Below the pieces are notes generated by a model. The model was not told where the DNA came from. It saw only the letters and a program-made list of their open reading frames with translations, and made no database searches. From Stagonosporopsis chrysanthemi (taxonomy: Eukaryota; Ascomycota; Dothideomycetes; Pleosporales; Didymellaceae), in assembly GCA_022560025.1 (NCBI GenBank), contig JAFISE010000005.1:353720-417719 (forward strand): DNA of 64,000 nt, in the 5' to 3' direction. Below are positions 44,240 to 55,176 of the stretch, in pieces. A program made the translations under genes and the position numbers. How positions within the stretch are numbered: the stretch's first letter is position 1; each line of letters starts with the position of its first letter.

Positions 44240-45301
44240 TCAAGGTATGACGGGAAGCACGTCCTCAGGCTTTGGTGGCTCGTAGAAGCGGCCCATGTCC
44301 ACGTCTTCCTCGGATGGCATTTGATGTGCTTCGGCCCATCTTCTTATGCTCTCGTAGTCACGGCACCGATGCTTCGTGTTGAAGTCAACGAAAGCCATGG
44401 GTTGCGAGTCGCCTTCAGGCCGCCACCAGACCTGGCCGAGCACTCCAATGTCAGGATTACACATAAGCACCTGCCTCAACATATCCAAGCAATGAGTAGT
44501 ATGGACCCGGACGATGTACTCGGAGTTTACAAAAGGGCCGTCCCCTTTGGCCAGGTAGTAATCGTAATTCCAATGCAACGTTTTCCGGAGAAGATCCTAT
44601 CTAGTATCAGCAAACAGCGATCACCAATATCTCTCATGCATCCTTACCAGACAGTGCAAATGATGTAGCCCCTCAACATTAGCCGGATAACCACCGCCAT
44701 AGTCCTGGCTGAGCTTGACATGATTGCGGCCAATTCCCGACCGCTCAGCCTCGTCCTCGGGCACGACGACACTTCGAACTACGCGCAAGGTCAGCATGAG
44801 GTTGCGGAGGGTGACATGAGTATCGCTTACACCCCACACCTATCGCCTCCCAAGCCGCATCCACTTCGGGACCTGATGGCTGTCGGTATACGGATTCGTG
44901 AAAGAAACTCCCATTGAATTGCTTAGTATGCCAACCTGGGCGCACTTCCCTGACAACTGGTGCTGTATACAATTAGGCCTCGCTCTGGAGCCGCAGGGCA
45001 AGGACGTGCAGTATTGGGAGACATGGTTTATACAGAATTCGTCTGTATCCGTGACGAACTCAGCTTTCCGTACACCATAAGCGATCCAGTATCCGACACT
45101 GAGATACACGACGCTGCAGACTAGGAATGTTTTCAGCGCTACCTGATATTCGGCTCTTGCTTGAGGCCAGGTTTTGAGGGAAATCGACACTGACGACGAA
45201 GCCGGCAGGAGCGTCTCGTTGACAAGACTTTCGGGATCGCCTTGAGGCAAGCGAGTGTGTTTGGGCGTCTGGCGGAAGAGACGAGCAAATATTGCGAGCA
45301 T
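44240..45301 (-). CDS. UstYa-family (DUF3328) oxidase
   Basis: Minus strand, four exons: 45301-45034, 44962-44831, 44778-44648 and 44596-44240; 295 aa, all phases closed. A cytoplasmic N-terminus leads to one membrane helix (FLVCSVVYLSVGYWIAYGV, about 63-81). The splices yield EFSPVVREV, then QFNGSFFHESVY, SVVVPEDEAERSGIG and YGGGYPANVEGLHHLHCL. The two signature motifs are HHLHC (about 172-176) and HTTHC (209-213), the HxxHC(n)HxxHC pattern thought to bind metal and essential in UstYa/UstYb. This family oxidatively cyclises ribosomal peptides (ustiloxin, phomopsin, asperipin, epichlicyclin) and also occurs in other mycotoxin clusters. It is divergent from a secreted Tyr/Gly-repeat precursor 0.8 kb away. 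Confidence 0.9.
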
Positions 45302-46091
45302 GGCGCGAATGTTGTCGGATGGTCGTTGGGAGAAGGACAAAGTTGATATTCAACACAAAGACTCTGTGCTAACGTTTGCGCCACTCGATTACGTCTCTAC
45401 AGTCACCCGCCAGTGAACTGTACAACACATTCACGGATCACTGCATGTGTGTCGGACCAGGTCTCGGTATCACGCAATTGCTTCCGCGCGCACTGCGATA
45501 CCCTGCTCGTGCCGACGGGTGCTGGATACGTTGCGGCGCAGTGCACTTCACCATTCACGCGAGTGTCAACACAGATAGAGACCTTGTCGCACCCGGAGGG
45601 ATCACAATTATTCATCATGACGCAAGCCTTTCTTACCAATCGCTGCCCCGGAATAACGAAACATATGGCCACCTTCCTTGACTTTCGTATCACTTCGTGT
45701 TACTGTCACGCAACCATCCCGCTCGTACAGAGCGCGTCACAGTATTTTCCTCACCATGGCAGATCAAAGGCAGGGATGGAACGCACCATATCCGCTCGGC
45801 GCATGTATGGTAGATTCAGTGCAGCATAAGCATATTTCATATTCACACATCTCACCAAGTCGCAAATAGGGTTAGGACAAACATGACGGAAGCATCCTAC
45901 GGTGCAGCTATACAGCCGAACACGACTTGTGACAAGTTACGCAGGGTGTGATTGTCGTTCCTCAAGCCTACCGTACCCCATGACACTATAGAGGGGTCGT
46001 ATGCAGGTACAAAAAGGTCGTCTGTCCTGTCTGGATGGTGCTCACATCAGCTCTTGTCTTTCTTCAGACTTGACGACGGTAATTCTTCACA
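45302..46091. promoter_or_regulatory. divergent promoter, UstYa gene / YG-repeat precursor
   Basis: About 790 bases between the two start codons, with no other gene. A TATA-like CTATAGAG lies at about 45986-45993, about 100 bases before the precursor ATG. Shared control is inferred from layout only. Confidence 0.45.
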
Positions 46092-46662
46092 ATGCATTAC
46101 TCGGTCCTCGTTGTTGGCTTTGCCGCGCTTGCGGTCGCTGCCCCCATGGATTCGGCGAACATGCGGGAGTTGGAGACCATGAACCAGATGAACCAGATGA
46201 ACCAGATGAACCAGATGAACCAGATGAAGACTGCCAATACAATGGAAAACGCCAACAAGATGGACACTGCGAACGAGATGAAGAACATGGAAGCCATGAA
46301 GCAAGCTGCCGACACCGCATACTCCAACTATGGCGTGTATGGCAAGTACGACTCTTATGGGCAATACCCACCTGAAGTCGAAGCCGCCGCAGAAATGATG
46401 GGTACGCTTTCCTGCCAAATCCCTTGAACACCCAACTTAAACTGCTACAGCCAAGACGAACACGAAGCGCAATGTGATGGCAAATAGCCAGGCAAACGAC
46501 AAGATAATCAATCGATGGCGCCAGAAGATGGCTAGCATGAAGCGCGCGATGCTGGCAATGAACAGGCAGCAGGCGGCGGACGCGAGCTATGGCTCGTATG
46601 GAAAGTACGCGAGCTATGGAGACTACCAGGGCGATGTCGAGGTTGAGGCTGAGAAGATGTAA
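46092..46662 (+). CDS. secreted Tyr/Gly-repeat peptide precursor
   Basis: Two exons (46092-46401 and 46451-46662), 173 aa. The signal peptide (MHYSVLVVGFAALAVAAP) is followed by five NQM units coded by a 9-bp tandem repeat, and a Met/Asn-rich spacer. Each exon ends with the same module: QAAD-xx-YxxYGxYGKYxSYGxY, then an EVEA-rich acidic tail and Met. Module 1 (about 71-103) ends at the intron and module 2 (about 144-173) at the stop, as expected from exon duplication. Dibasic KR sites at 109-110 (between the modules) and 134-135 could be cut by Kex2. The layout (signal peptide, repeated aromatic core, Kex2 sites, adjacent UstYa) fits a dikaritin-type RiPP precursor, but an effector or wall protein is also possible. 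Confidence 0.7.
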
Positions 46663-48098
46663 ATGGCGCAGTGAAGCGCAGTCAGTGTCGTCTTGAGATG
46701 ACAAGAGAATCAGGCAGGAAGGAGATAGACAAGCAATCCGGACGCTCGTTTCGCAATACGGACCCCGTGCATCCTGCTCACTTGTCTGTTTCACATCAAG
46801 GCCAACATGCGCTGCAATCCCTGCTGTGATGACGAGGCTACAGAGTAACGCAATGTGCATGTCGTGCCCCGAGATCTTGCTTCTACCCCAGTTTCTCCAA
46901 GTGTGCAGATGAACGCGCAAGGATCAGCCATGATGTAAGACGCGGGAATGGCCCCACCTTATGCGCAATCTGATATTGCACTAGTCCTCTAACATTGGCG
47001 AGTGACGATCGATTTGATATACGTAGCAGAGATTTCATCTTGAAGCACTCAACTCGGCCGACGTGCGGTGTTTGCTTGGTGGCCAAGGACGGTGTTACGG
47101 GAGATAGCGGAGAGGCAGGCGCTACCTAGCCTGGCGCTACAGTTTGGACGTGTTGATCTAGCAGCGTCAATCCGAGGATGTCGTCGGGGAAAGGGGGTGC
47201 GACTCAAGGGCAACACGACCATGAAGGAAGTTGGTCACCATACGGTATCGACTAACGGTCCGAGATGAGAGCATGTACGAAAATCACTGCAGTGATTTGT
47301 TGTAGCGGACTGTGCAATGATTCCCTTTGCCTTGCCTACATAACATTATAGCAACACTTCGTTGTGAATGGGCCTACCCACTAAACTCGATAGCTCTACT
47401 TGAAGGAATGACTGTTTTGTGTACATTTGCTATTATAGGAGTTGGAATGGTGGGAAGCTTATGTCATCTACATGAGGGAAGCACAGCCTGGCGCATGATT
47501 GGTGATGTCTGAGTAATCCGAATACGGTCGAGAACGTGGGGAGAAGCATGGGCCAAAGCTGGCGAATCACAGACTGCTCAATGCATGAGCACAAGCCATT
47601 GCATGAGAACAAGCCATTGCCCCACACATGCATCGGCTTTGCAAATCCTGGTACTAGATTATAAGCAGGCCTACACGATGGCGCCGTGATAGCTTGAGGA
47701 CTGCTAGGTATAATGGTTCACTGGGCAAGGGCGGGCTGCTATGATGAATGCGCACCGCATTGGGACTCGACCGATGGGCACGATGGAAGCGAGGCCGAGG
47801 GCTCCCACATTGCAGCTCCCCACAGACAGTGCAGGCTGCTAGCCCCACATTACCAGGTAGAGCCGCCTCTTCTGCGCGCGGCGTGGGGTCGAGGAAGCTT
47901 CGCCCTCTAACCCTGCGTGGGCTCGTCCGCTCGCACCCTTCGCCTAAGAGATCCCCCGAGAGCCTCCCGAGCTGCGCTCGTCATGGCGCTGCGCTGATTG
48001 CTGACTGCAACCCTCACGCCATACGTCCGCCGTGCTGCTCACTGTCACTGCTCCACATTCAATGCGCCCTCTGCCGACGCCCCTCCGCCCCCAATGAC
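46663..48098. other. 1.4-kb intergenic region
   Basis: No recognised gene. A direct repeat of a CATTGCATGAGAACAAGC-like sequence occurs at 47593-47618. The frame of the next gene is open upstream to about 47748, but the region before 48099 has no protein-like features and reads as leader. Confidence 0.45.
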
Positions 48099-51000
48099 AT
48101 GGCCGACTCGGGCGCAACCGCAGCCACCATGAGCAACTCTCCGCACCCGCACTTCGAACACGACGACGCCCTGGGCCTGGCCGAGTATGGCCTCGCCCCC
48201 GCGAGCAGCAATGCCCTTGGCGCTAGCCCTGGCAGCATGATGGGCCAGTTCCCGGACTTCGACCTAGCCTTTGCGCACACCCAGAACCCTGGGTTCCCAG
48301 GTAGCCAGGCCCACAGAAGCAGCGTGGGCGGTATGAGCGAGGAGAACATGAGCGGTGGCGCCAGTGTGCACCCGCGCGCTTTGAGTATTGGCGGTAGTCC
48401 GTTGGTGCACGAGGCCCAACACACCAGTCCCGAGGGTTCGTCAGCGATGAGTCTGCTGGCCATGGGCGACATGCGTAACTCCCCTGTGCCAGGCCTGAAG
48501 CTTGAAGCTAACGATGGACTCAACTTCGGCGCCGCGGCGACAACGAAGCGCGCAAAGGACGCTGAGCAGGATACGCCACAGTGGAGCGAGATGAAGACCA
48601 AAGCGGGGAAAGAACGAAAGAGACTACCACTTGCGTGTATTGCGTGCAGAAGGAAGAAGATCCGCTGCTCGGGCGAGAAGCCGGCGTGCAAGCACTGCGT
48701 CAGGAGCAGGATACCTTGCGTGTACAAAGTTACGACCAGAAAGGCGGCGCCGAGGACAGACTACATGGCCATGTTGGACAAGCGCTTAAAGCGCATGGAG
48801 GATCGTGTAATCAAGCTCATACCAAAGGAAAGCCTCCCGTCTGTGGCCAACGTTGGTCGGTCAGTTGTCAAGCCTGCGATACCGGGTGCGCCACCCAAAG
48901 CCCTCGCAAACAAGAAACGACAGGCAGAAGAAGCCTTTGGGAACGAACTTGATGAGTGGGCCAAGTCGAAGGGCGGCGATCCAGACGCAGCAGGAGTGGC
49001 AGGTCGATCGAAAGACACGGATGAGAACAGGCTGCTCACAGAAGGCGCGGATAGCCTACCGTCGAGAGAGATCCAGGAACACCTTGCTGAGGTTTATTTC
49101 GACTACGTGTATGGCCAAAGCTACCCTCTGCTGCACAAGCCGAGTTTCATGCGGCGGTTGAACGCAGGAAAAGTACCTCCCGTTCTGATACTAGCCATGT
49201 GCGCCATCTCAGCGCGCTTCTCGACACATCCACAACTACGAACCGAACCGTGTTTCCTGAGAGGTGATGAATGGGCGAAAAGAGCAAGAGAGATTGCGTT
49301 GAAGCGCTATGATTCTCCCAACATCACTATCCTCATAGTATATCTTTTACTCGGTCTACACGAATTTGGCACATGCCAGGGCGGACGGAGTTGGATGTTC
49401 GGTGGCATGGCACAGAGAATGGCATACGCTTTGCAGCTCCACAAAGAGAACGAGTATGACCCGTTGGTGACCGACCCAGAGAAGAAGCCTCTTAGCGCCA
49501 CAGACCGAGAGATACGGAGAAGGACCATGTGGTCATGCTTTCTGATGGACCGGTTCAACTCGTCCGGCACAGATCGGCCGCTCTTTGTGCACGAGCAGTA
49601 CATTGAGGTTCAACTACCAGTCAAGGAGCACTTGTACGTTCACGAGATCCACGCACCGACCGAGAACCTAGAAGGCGCTGTGCCGAACCCAGTACCACCT
49701 GACAGTGGACAACTTGCGAACCCGCGGGAGAACATGGGTGTCACGGCCTATACTGTACGGTTGGTGTGCGTCTGGGGCAAACTCATGAAGTACATGAATC
49801 TCGGTGGCAGGGATCGAGAACCGGTCCTGATGTGGTCGCCAGACTCAACGTTCTTCGCCATCAAAAAGGAGGCTATGGAATTCAAAGACTCGCTGCCAGA
49901 AATGCTTGTTTACACACCGGAGAACCTGAAGAGCCACGCTATTGGCAAAACAGCAAACTCGTTCTTGTACCTACATATACTCTGGCAGCAGATCATGCTC
50001 TTCATGCATCGTTTCGCCCTGCCTTCGACAGCAGGCGCTCGGCCACCGAAAGACATGCCCCACAATTTCCTCACAGGCTCTGCACGCACTGCGCTCGAAT
50101 CTGCGAATCAGATATCGATACTCATTAATGAGGCCATGGACCACAACGTTGTTGCGCCCTTTGCTGGATACTCTGCCTTCTTCTCGTCTACCGTTCACGT
50201 CCACGGTGTGTTCTCGAAGAACGCAAAGCTTGAGGCTCAATCAAAGAAGTATCTAGCGTACAATGTCAAGTATTTGACTAAGATGAAAAAGTACTGGGGC
50301 ATGTTCCAGTACGTTGCTGAGAACTTGAAAGATCTCTATCGACAGCATGCGGACGCTCAGTCGAAAGGGTCGGCGGCAAGCGCGGACGGAAAGAGCAAAA
50401 GCAGCATATTCCAGTACGGTGACTGGTTTGATCGGTACCCACACGGCGTCTCGAAGACAGATTACGAGGACGCCGCAGAGCCCAAGCCCGAGCCTGGCAC
50501 AGACGCCGTACTGGGCGAGAAGAGTGATCTCCAAAGTGTCGAAGAATTCTTCGCGTCTCTCTCACCGCCCTCCAAGGTCGACCAACGCAAGCAGACTCGC
50601 AAAATGAAGGCGAAGTCTGTTTCAAAAGCAGCTGCGACAGAGACACCCAAGCTGCAACGACAGAGCAGCACTAAAGCACCACAACCCACGCCCTCCCGAG
50701 CCCAAAAACAACAGCCAGCATCACACATCGCCATCACAAACGACACGACGATGTCTGCCTCACCCACCAACACCTTCGACCCCGCTTACTTTGCACAAAA
50801 TCAATCTACATCACAGCAATTCATTTCCGAATTTGCCGGCCCACACACGCTCCTTAACACTGGCAACTCACCCTCTCTCGCCCAGCTCCCTCATCTCCAG
50901 AACCCGCACGCCCACCCGCAGAATCAAATGGACATGTCGCCATTTCCCGATCTGTCTACCGACTTCAACACCGCGTTCTGGAACCTCGAAGCCATGGGAA

Positions 51001-51254
51001 TGGGCGGCAACAACTTCTTCGATCCTATGAGCAGCTACTTTGTGCCGTTTAACGTCGACCCGCCGAACATGATGGGCGGCGGGGGCGACGGCGTGTTTGA
51101 GAGCCAGGGCGCGGGCTATGGGTTCGGGCTTGGGCAGGGAACGAACGTGGATTTGAATATGTTGGACGCAGGTGCTGAGAGTATTGGACAAGGCGGTAAT
51201 GTTCAGAGCAGAGGTGAAGGGATGGGGATGGATACTTTCGAGGGGACTGGTTGA
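48099..51254 (+). CDS. Zn2Cys6 transcription factor, Fungal_trans domain
   Basis: Intronless, 1051 aa from the ATG at 48099 (MADSGATAATMSN); an upstream open extension lacks a good ATG. The binuclear zinc cluster is C180-x2-C183-x6-C190-x6-C197-x2-C200-x6-C207 within LACIACRRKKIRCSGEKPAC. It is followed by a basic linker and a short coiled coil (YMAMLDKRLKRMEDRVIKLI). The fungal-specific regulatory domain occupies roughly 325-620 (EVYFDYVYGQSYPLLHKPSF, then LGLHEFGTCQGGRSWMFGGMAQRMAYALQLHKE). The C-terminal 250 residues are Gln/Pro/Asn-rich, an activation-like region. It is a nuclear DNA-binding regulator; its targets cannot be read from the sequence. It is the nearest regulator to the UstYa locus, but at this size and conservation it may be a general one. 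Confidence 0.9.
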   Translation: MADSGATAATMSNSPHPHFEHDDALGLAEYGLAPASSNALGASPGSMMGQFPDFDLAFAHTQNPGFPGSQAHRSSVGGMSEENMSGGASVHPRALSIGGSPLVHEAQHTSPEGSSAMSLLAMGDMRNSPVPGLKLEANDGLNFGAAATTKRAKDAEQDTPQWSEMKTKAGKERKRLPLACIACRRKKIRCSGEKPACKHCVRSRIPCVYKVTTRKAAPRTDYMAMLDKRLKRMEDRVIKLIPKESLPSVANVGRSVVKPAIPGAPPKALANKKRQAEEAFGNELDEWAKSKGGDPDAAGVAGRSKDTDENRLLTEGADSLPSREIQEHLAEVYFDYVYGQSYPLLHKPSFMRRLNAGKVPPVLILAMCAISARFSTHPQLRTEPCFLRGDEWAKRAREIALKRYDSPNITILIVYLLLGLHEFGTCQGGRSWMFGGMAQRMAYALQLHKENEYDPLVTDPEKKPLSATDREIRRRTMWSCFLMDRFNSSGTDRPLFVHEQYIEVQLPVKEHLYVHEIHAPTENLEGAVPNPVPPDSGQLANPRENMGVTAYTVRLVCVWGKLMKYMNLGGRDREPVLMWSPDSTFFAIKKEAMEFKDSLPEMLVYTPENLKSHAIGKTANSFLYLHILWQQIMLFMHRFALPSTAGARPPKDMPHNFLTGSARTALESANQISILINEAMDHNVVAPFAGYSAFFSSTVHVHGVFSKNAKLEAQSKKYLAYNVKYLTKMKKYWGMFQYVAENLKDLYRQHADAQSKGSAASADGKSKSSIFQYGDWFDRYPHGVSKTDYEDAAEPKPEPGTDAVLGEKSDLQSVEEFFASLSPPSKVDQRKQTRKMKAKSVSKAAATETPKLQRQSSTKAPQPTPSRAQKQQPASHIAITNDTTMSASPTNTFDPAYFAQNQSTSQQFISEFAGPHTLLNTGNSPSLAQLPHLQNPHAHPQNQMDMSPFPDLSTDFNTAFWNLEAMGMGGNNFFDPMSSYFVPFNVDPPNMMGGGGDGVFESQGAGYGFGLGQGTNVDLNMLDAGAESIGQGGNVQSRGEGMGMDTFEGTG

Positions 51255-51697
51255 GGCAGCCGAAGCACAATTGACGTGCGACTGAACCAGTATCGAAGCT
51301 AGTCATGCAGGGTTCAGGATATACCATTGGAGGGTTGTTGTTGTACACAAGAAGTATGGATGTAAATGTATTAATGTTCAGTCATGTCTAGACACACAAG
51401 ACGGCCTTGCCCGTTCTTTCCGATATCTTCAAATCACGACAGAGTCCAGTCCCAAATCGCTTTTGAGGCACGGTCGGCGGCAGGATTCGAGTGGTTTCTA
51501 CGATCGTCCTTATGGTCCCAGCGCCTACGCTAGCCGTTTAGCGGCACATTTACGTAGAGCAAGCACAGTCCGAGCGCACACTTGAACAGCCCAACTCCAG
51601 CTACAACAGCCCCACCAACACTTGCACTTTTCGTATTTCGCGACTGACGCGTAGATTTAGTCAAGCTATCACTGCAACCTCACAAACACCGCCCCAA
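51255..51697. other. intergenic
   Basis: About 440 bases between two plus-strand genes; no gene seen. Confidence 0.45.
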
Positions 51698-53268
51698 ATG
51701 GCTTCCGAAGTTGTTTCGAAGCTCCAGAACCTCGTCACTGGCGAGTCCAAGAGCGCCCGCAAGAAGAAGGCCAAGCAGGAGAGCGCGGCCACCGCAGTCC
51801 CAGCCGCGACCGAGAAGACAGCTTCTGAGGCCGGCGCCGGTGGCTCTGACCCCTCTGGCAACGTCAATGGCGACAGCGAGAACGCCTACATCAAGGAGCT
51901 CCAGAAGTGAGTCGCAGCCCAGCTGGCAACTACAAGGCCACATATGGAAAGTGCTCATGTGCTAACGTGCAATGCGTGCAGGAGCATCCGCAACATTAAC
52001 AAGAAGCTCGTAAGTCATGATCATCAGTTTCAGCCTGATCCCGGGCTTAGCTAATACGTCACGCGCAGAATGCTACCCAGAAGGTCGACTCCATTATCTC
52101 AGAGAACCCCGGCGTCTCACTCGACGATCTCGCTGCTTCTCGTAAGATCAACGCCGATCAAAAGGCTCAGGCGCTGAGGAAGCCCAAGCTTCAGACTGAG
52201 CTCGCGCAGTTGGAAGAGCAGGTTGCGCAGTACAAGAAGTTCGACCAGGAGTACGCAGAGAAGCATGCCCGCGAGAAGGAGCTTCTGCAGAAGTCGCATT
52301 CTGGCGAGCTTGAGGCGCTGAAGGAGACACTCAAGGCTGAGGCGGCAATTGAGCAGAAGAAGGCCTTCCGCGAGAAGATCCTCACCCTCTCTCGCTTTTT
52401 GAGGGCCGCTGCTGCTCGTCGCCAGCTGGAGGATGACGACTCGGAGCTCACCAAGGCATTCGAGGGTGCTCTGCTTCAGGTCTATGGAGGCGACGCTCTT
52501 GCTGTCTCTGCGGCCGAGAAGCTCATCGAGGGCGCTGAGGATGGCGTGCCTTCGACTGAGGGTGTTCTGTTGGGCACAACCTGTGCGTGACGTTCCCTTC
52601 AATCTGACAAGATCAAAGCTGACTAGTAAATAGACTCTCAGGTCAAGCAGGCTGCTCTTGAGGAGGCTCCCTTCGCCGCCGAGGAAGCCTGGGTTGATGA
52701 TGTCGCGCAGGCCCAGCCCTCTGCTCCCGAGACAGAGGCGCCAGAGGCAGTCTCCGACCCAACTGTTGCTCACGCAGGCCTGACAGAGCTCGACGCCGGA
52801 GCTGCGACTGTTGGTGGCGCTGAGGCTGAGCAGACCTCTGCACCAGCGGCAGCAAGCATTGAACCCGAAGCTGCGAACGCTGCTGCGACAGCACAGTGGG
52901 ATAAGCAGGCCGCCGGTCAGGATGAGCCCCTCAGCGAGCCCTTCGAGATCATCCCCCGCAACCCTGCCGAAACCGAAAATCCTCACGAGACAGCACCAGT
53001 CACTAGCACCCAGAGCTGGGCTGACGACACGCCCGAGCAGGTAGCCCAGCCTCCCGCTAACGATGGCTTCTCCGAAGTTCAGCACAATCGTGGCGGTCGT
53101 GGACGTGGCGGACAACACCAGGGTGAGGGACGAGGCGGATACAGGGGCCGTGGCCGTGGGGGTCCTCGCGGCGGAGGCGAGTTCCGTGGACGTGGACGCG
53201 GCCGTGGTGGTGAGTTCAGGGGTCGAGGCGGCTTCCGTGGCGCTCCCCGAGGTGAGGCGTCTGCGTAA
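51698..53268 (+). CDS. YAG7-like protein with C-terminal RGG repeats
   Basis: Four exons: 51698-51906, 51982-52009 (28 nt), 52069-52582 and 52634-53268; 461 aa. The second exon encodes SIRNINKKL and the last splice gives GTTYSQVKQAALEE. The YAG7 middle (dimerisation) domain spans about 65-250: YIKELQKSIRNINKKLNATQ, SIISENPGVSLDDL and KINADQKAQALRKPKLQ, then a long coiled coil. The rest is Ala/Glu/Pro-rich and ends in RGG-type repeats (GRGGYRGRGRGG), a likely RNA-binding, arginine-methylated tail. Yeast Yag7 is a poorly characterised cytoplasmic protein, so a translation- or mRNP-linked role is inferred from the RGG tail. The phase closes only with the ATAG acceptor at 52633. Confidence 0.85.
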
Positions 53269-55176
53269 AGCATGGGCCGAATCTTCTCTTCTCTTTCACT
53301 TTGGGTTCTATGCGGCATGCAAAGCCTCCATCTTCTGGTTGGCCCACCTGCCTCGACCCTCTAAGCATTTGAACGGAACGACGAAAAAGAATAGCTTCAC
53401 GGCATTTGTACAACCAAATTTGTTTACTGCATAGCATCGGAGCGCCGGCCTTTCAGATGACGGCCATTGTACTCTAACGACTGGGCGGCAATGAACATGG
53501 ATTTGTCACATTTTCTTTTCATGGTTTTGTGAAGCGCTCACAGGAACGCGCAATTATGATGTGTTAACGTATTTCGAGTGAGCAGTAGTACCGCCCGCTC
53601 TTGTAAGGATGCAACTGGATGACATGCATTTCACGTGCCCAGCAGGCGAACGATTCCCTGACGAACGCCAGATGAACCACAGTTTCGGGTCGGGAACTAG
53701 CAATAGGGCCTTCTCAGACGTGCGTCGATCCGGAGAAATTTGTTGGGGGGATGTGCTGCGCGTCATCTGGCAGGCGAGGTGCCGAGTGGAGCGGTGCTCC
53801 GTGTGGAGGCGGAGGTGCAAAATAGACTCACACCGGGCGCACACAGTGATGGAGCGTACCGCCCACAATACTGACAACACTTCCATTCTTGGTGCATTCG
53901 TCGTAATATGTGATGCAAACCTCGCGCAAATTTTCACACGGCCTTGAACACGCCCAGGGTGTGGATTGGGTTGCTCGCCGGCTGCAGCTGCATCGTGGCC
54001 ATTGCTTCACGCTGATGGTTGCGAAGAGCTCACTCATCCTCCTTGACAGTCGCAAGTCGATGCTACGTGTTCGCTTGACGAGATACAGCGTTCGCGCAAT
54101 CCTCTTCCCTACTCTCGAGCCCACAATCCGTCACTGTGCCGCCCAACAATCCTACGCATCTGCTCGTCCCCCACGCCCCGCACCCTGCACTCGGGGCTCC
54201 AACTACCTACTCATGTGTGACAGCGCTGCAGCCTTGTCGGTTCATCAGAATGGGCCAGAGCATACCGTGCATGTCAGCTGCGCGTGTGGTAGAGAAGCCG
54301 AGACACGGCCTCGTCTGCGGGGGATGTGTAGCAAATGCAGGCACGGTAAGCTAACTAGCGGGAGCTTGCCGTGCACGCGATCTCCATGCATCGATCAAAA
54401 GCTTGTCTCCACTCTGACAGGTTTGTTTCATATGGGGTTGGATTTGGGGTGAGCCTTGCGTATTGTCTTGGACTCTTCTTTTATGATGAGAAGCGTGTTG
54501 AGTAGCCTTGGAAATGCAGATCGTGCGATGCGTATGGGAAGGGAGGTGTGGGGATGCGAGAGTGTGCTGCTTTGCACCGATGGGCAATGTGTCGGGTTGC
54601 TGCACGATCTGATCTGATATGATAAGATGAGTGACAGATTTTGTGTCCCGTATGACGTGCATGCCAAGCGTGTCCGGAGCAAGCAGTGGTGTTCATCGCA
54701 GCAGAGTGGCCCTGTTGTGTGCTTCAAAAAGAACTGTTTCCAAACAGGAGACAGTCCCACGAGATCCTGACCAGGCGAGGCCGACAGTGGAGCGCTCCTT
54801 TCCCCACGATCAGCCGGTGCTGTTCTCCGAGGTGCGTGGTGATCTGATCATCGAACGACTCCATCCCTGCCTAGCGCGCCAGTAGCCGATCAGGCTCTTG
54901 ACACCTCCGTTCTTCAGCAGGGACGACGGCACAACAACAACGCTCCCCCACCGCTCCACACCCGCCAAAGCCGCTGCTGAACTGCTCGCTCGACTCGGTC
55001 CTGTCGATGCGCCGTCCGCAAAATTGTTGCGGTCGAGATACAGCGACCTCCGACCCCGGTGGCGACGTTGCGCTGCTCTGAGCTGCGCCTGCGCCTGCTC
55101 GAACCACGCCCGCTAGCAACGCTGCATCGCGCCTGCCCTGCAACTTGCTGCCCGCCCCAGCGCCTGCCCCGCCAAC
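53269..55176. other. 1.9-kb intergenic region
   Basis: No gene recognised. Short plus-strand frames near 53609-54452 have no features. The last 300 bases are C-rich and probably contain the promoter and leader of the histone demethylase gene. Confidence 0.45.

Noticed and set aside
52117..53118. 333-codon minus-strand frame
   Set aside because: Leu/Ser/Arg-rich mirror of the YAG7-like coding exons; low-complexity shadow without a family signature.
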